DNA of 32,626 bases from Acidimicrobiaceae bacterium. GTDB taxonomy: Bacteria > Actinomycetota > Acidimicrobiia > Acidimicrobiales > Palsa-688. Made by a program: the position numbers and the translations under genes. Shown one piece after another: positions 32,602 through 32,626 of the stretch; the first letter of the stretch is position 1; every line of letters begins with the position of its first letter. The notes under the pieces were generated by a model. That model saw only the letters and a list, made by a program, of their open reading frames with translations, did not search any database and was not told where the DNA came from. Location of the stretch: assembly GCA_003156595.1 (NCBI GenBank), contig PMHH01000128.1:1-32626 (forward strand). The letters are read 5' to 3'.

Positions 32602-32626
32602 CCGGCTCGGCCGTCCCGGCGGTCGG

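Noticed and set aside
1-32626. Mobile elements, tRNA or phage attachment sites
   Set aside because: No transposase, integrase, tRNA fold or terminal repeats were recognised on either strand.

Overview
This is a GC-rich window with frequent GTG and TTG starts and many 1-4 bp stop/start overlaps. Its centre is a complete actinobacterial-type Mce (mammalian cell entry) lipid/steroid import locus: yrbEA, yrbEB and six mce genes, with a divergent Mkl/MceG-type ATPase. This points to Actinomycetota. The unusual Mce accessory genes and an FHA/kinase-like/PASTA operon would fit a deep-branching class such as Acidimicrobiia, but that placement is inference. I see no tRNA, rRNA, CRISPR array, insertion sequence or phage gene.

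Layout. (1) 1-4193, minus strand: a signalling operon in the order large membrane protein (beta-propeller, Pro-rich linker, PASTA-like repeats, C-terminal cap), FHA protein, kinase-like protein whose catalytic loop reads HAN instead of HRD (it runs off the window). (2) 4194-4674: a non-coding region rich in inverted repeats, then a translationally coupled plus-strand trio of a CsbD-like stress protein, an unknown protein and a lipoprotein. (3) 6230-9162, minus strand: two AarF/UbiB-family (ABC1) genes, one with intact kinase motifs and one with all of them lost. (4) 9255-10759, plus strand: a DUF2236/MpaB-like oxygenase and a TetR regulator.

(5) 10779-26055, minus strand: one co-directional run of about 15 kb, yrbEA-yrbEB-mceA-B-C-D-E(lipoprotein)-F, a Mce-associated membrane protein, five secreted/lipid-anchored proteins and a FadD-type acyl-CoA ligase. 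The five consist of three mutually related secreted proteins of unknown family and two mutually related lipoproteins, arranged as C, B + lipoprotein, A + lipoprotein. Nearly all junctions are 4-bp ATGA/GTGA overlaps, so the unknown secreted proteins are physically and translationally tied to the transporter. This is the best candidate in the window for an undescribed system: an extracytoplasmic accessory set for Mce lipid uptake. The ATPase (26210-27508) is divergent from yrbEA.

(6) 27524-30938, minus strand: an HSL-family esterase, a Baeyer-Villiger monooxygenase with an N-terminal extension and a small cyclic-nucleotide-binding-domain protein, forming a plausible ketone-to-ester-to-alcohol/acid catabolic unit. 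(7) 30939-31224: a hairpin and tandem-repeat element. (8) 31225-32493, minus strand: a nitrobindin-like heme beta-barrel protein and a Nudix hydrolase, with a GC-rich repetitive leader to the window end.

Together, groups 4, 5 and 6 suggest uptake of a hydrophobic substrate (fatty acid, sterol or other lipid), CoA activation by FadD, and oxidation by the monooxygenase/esterase pair. The substrate cannot be read from the sequence.
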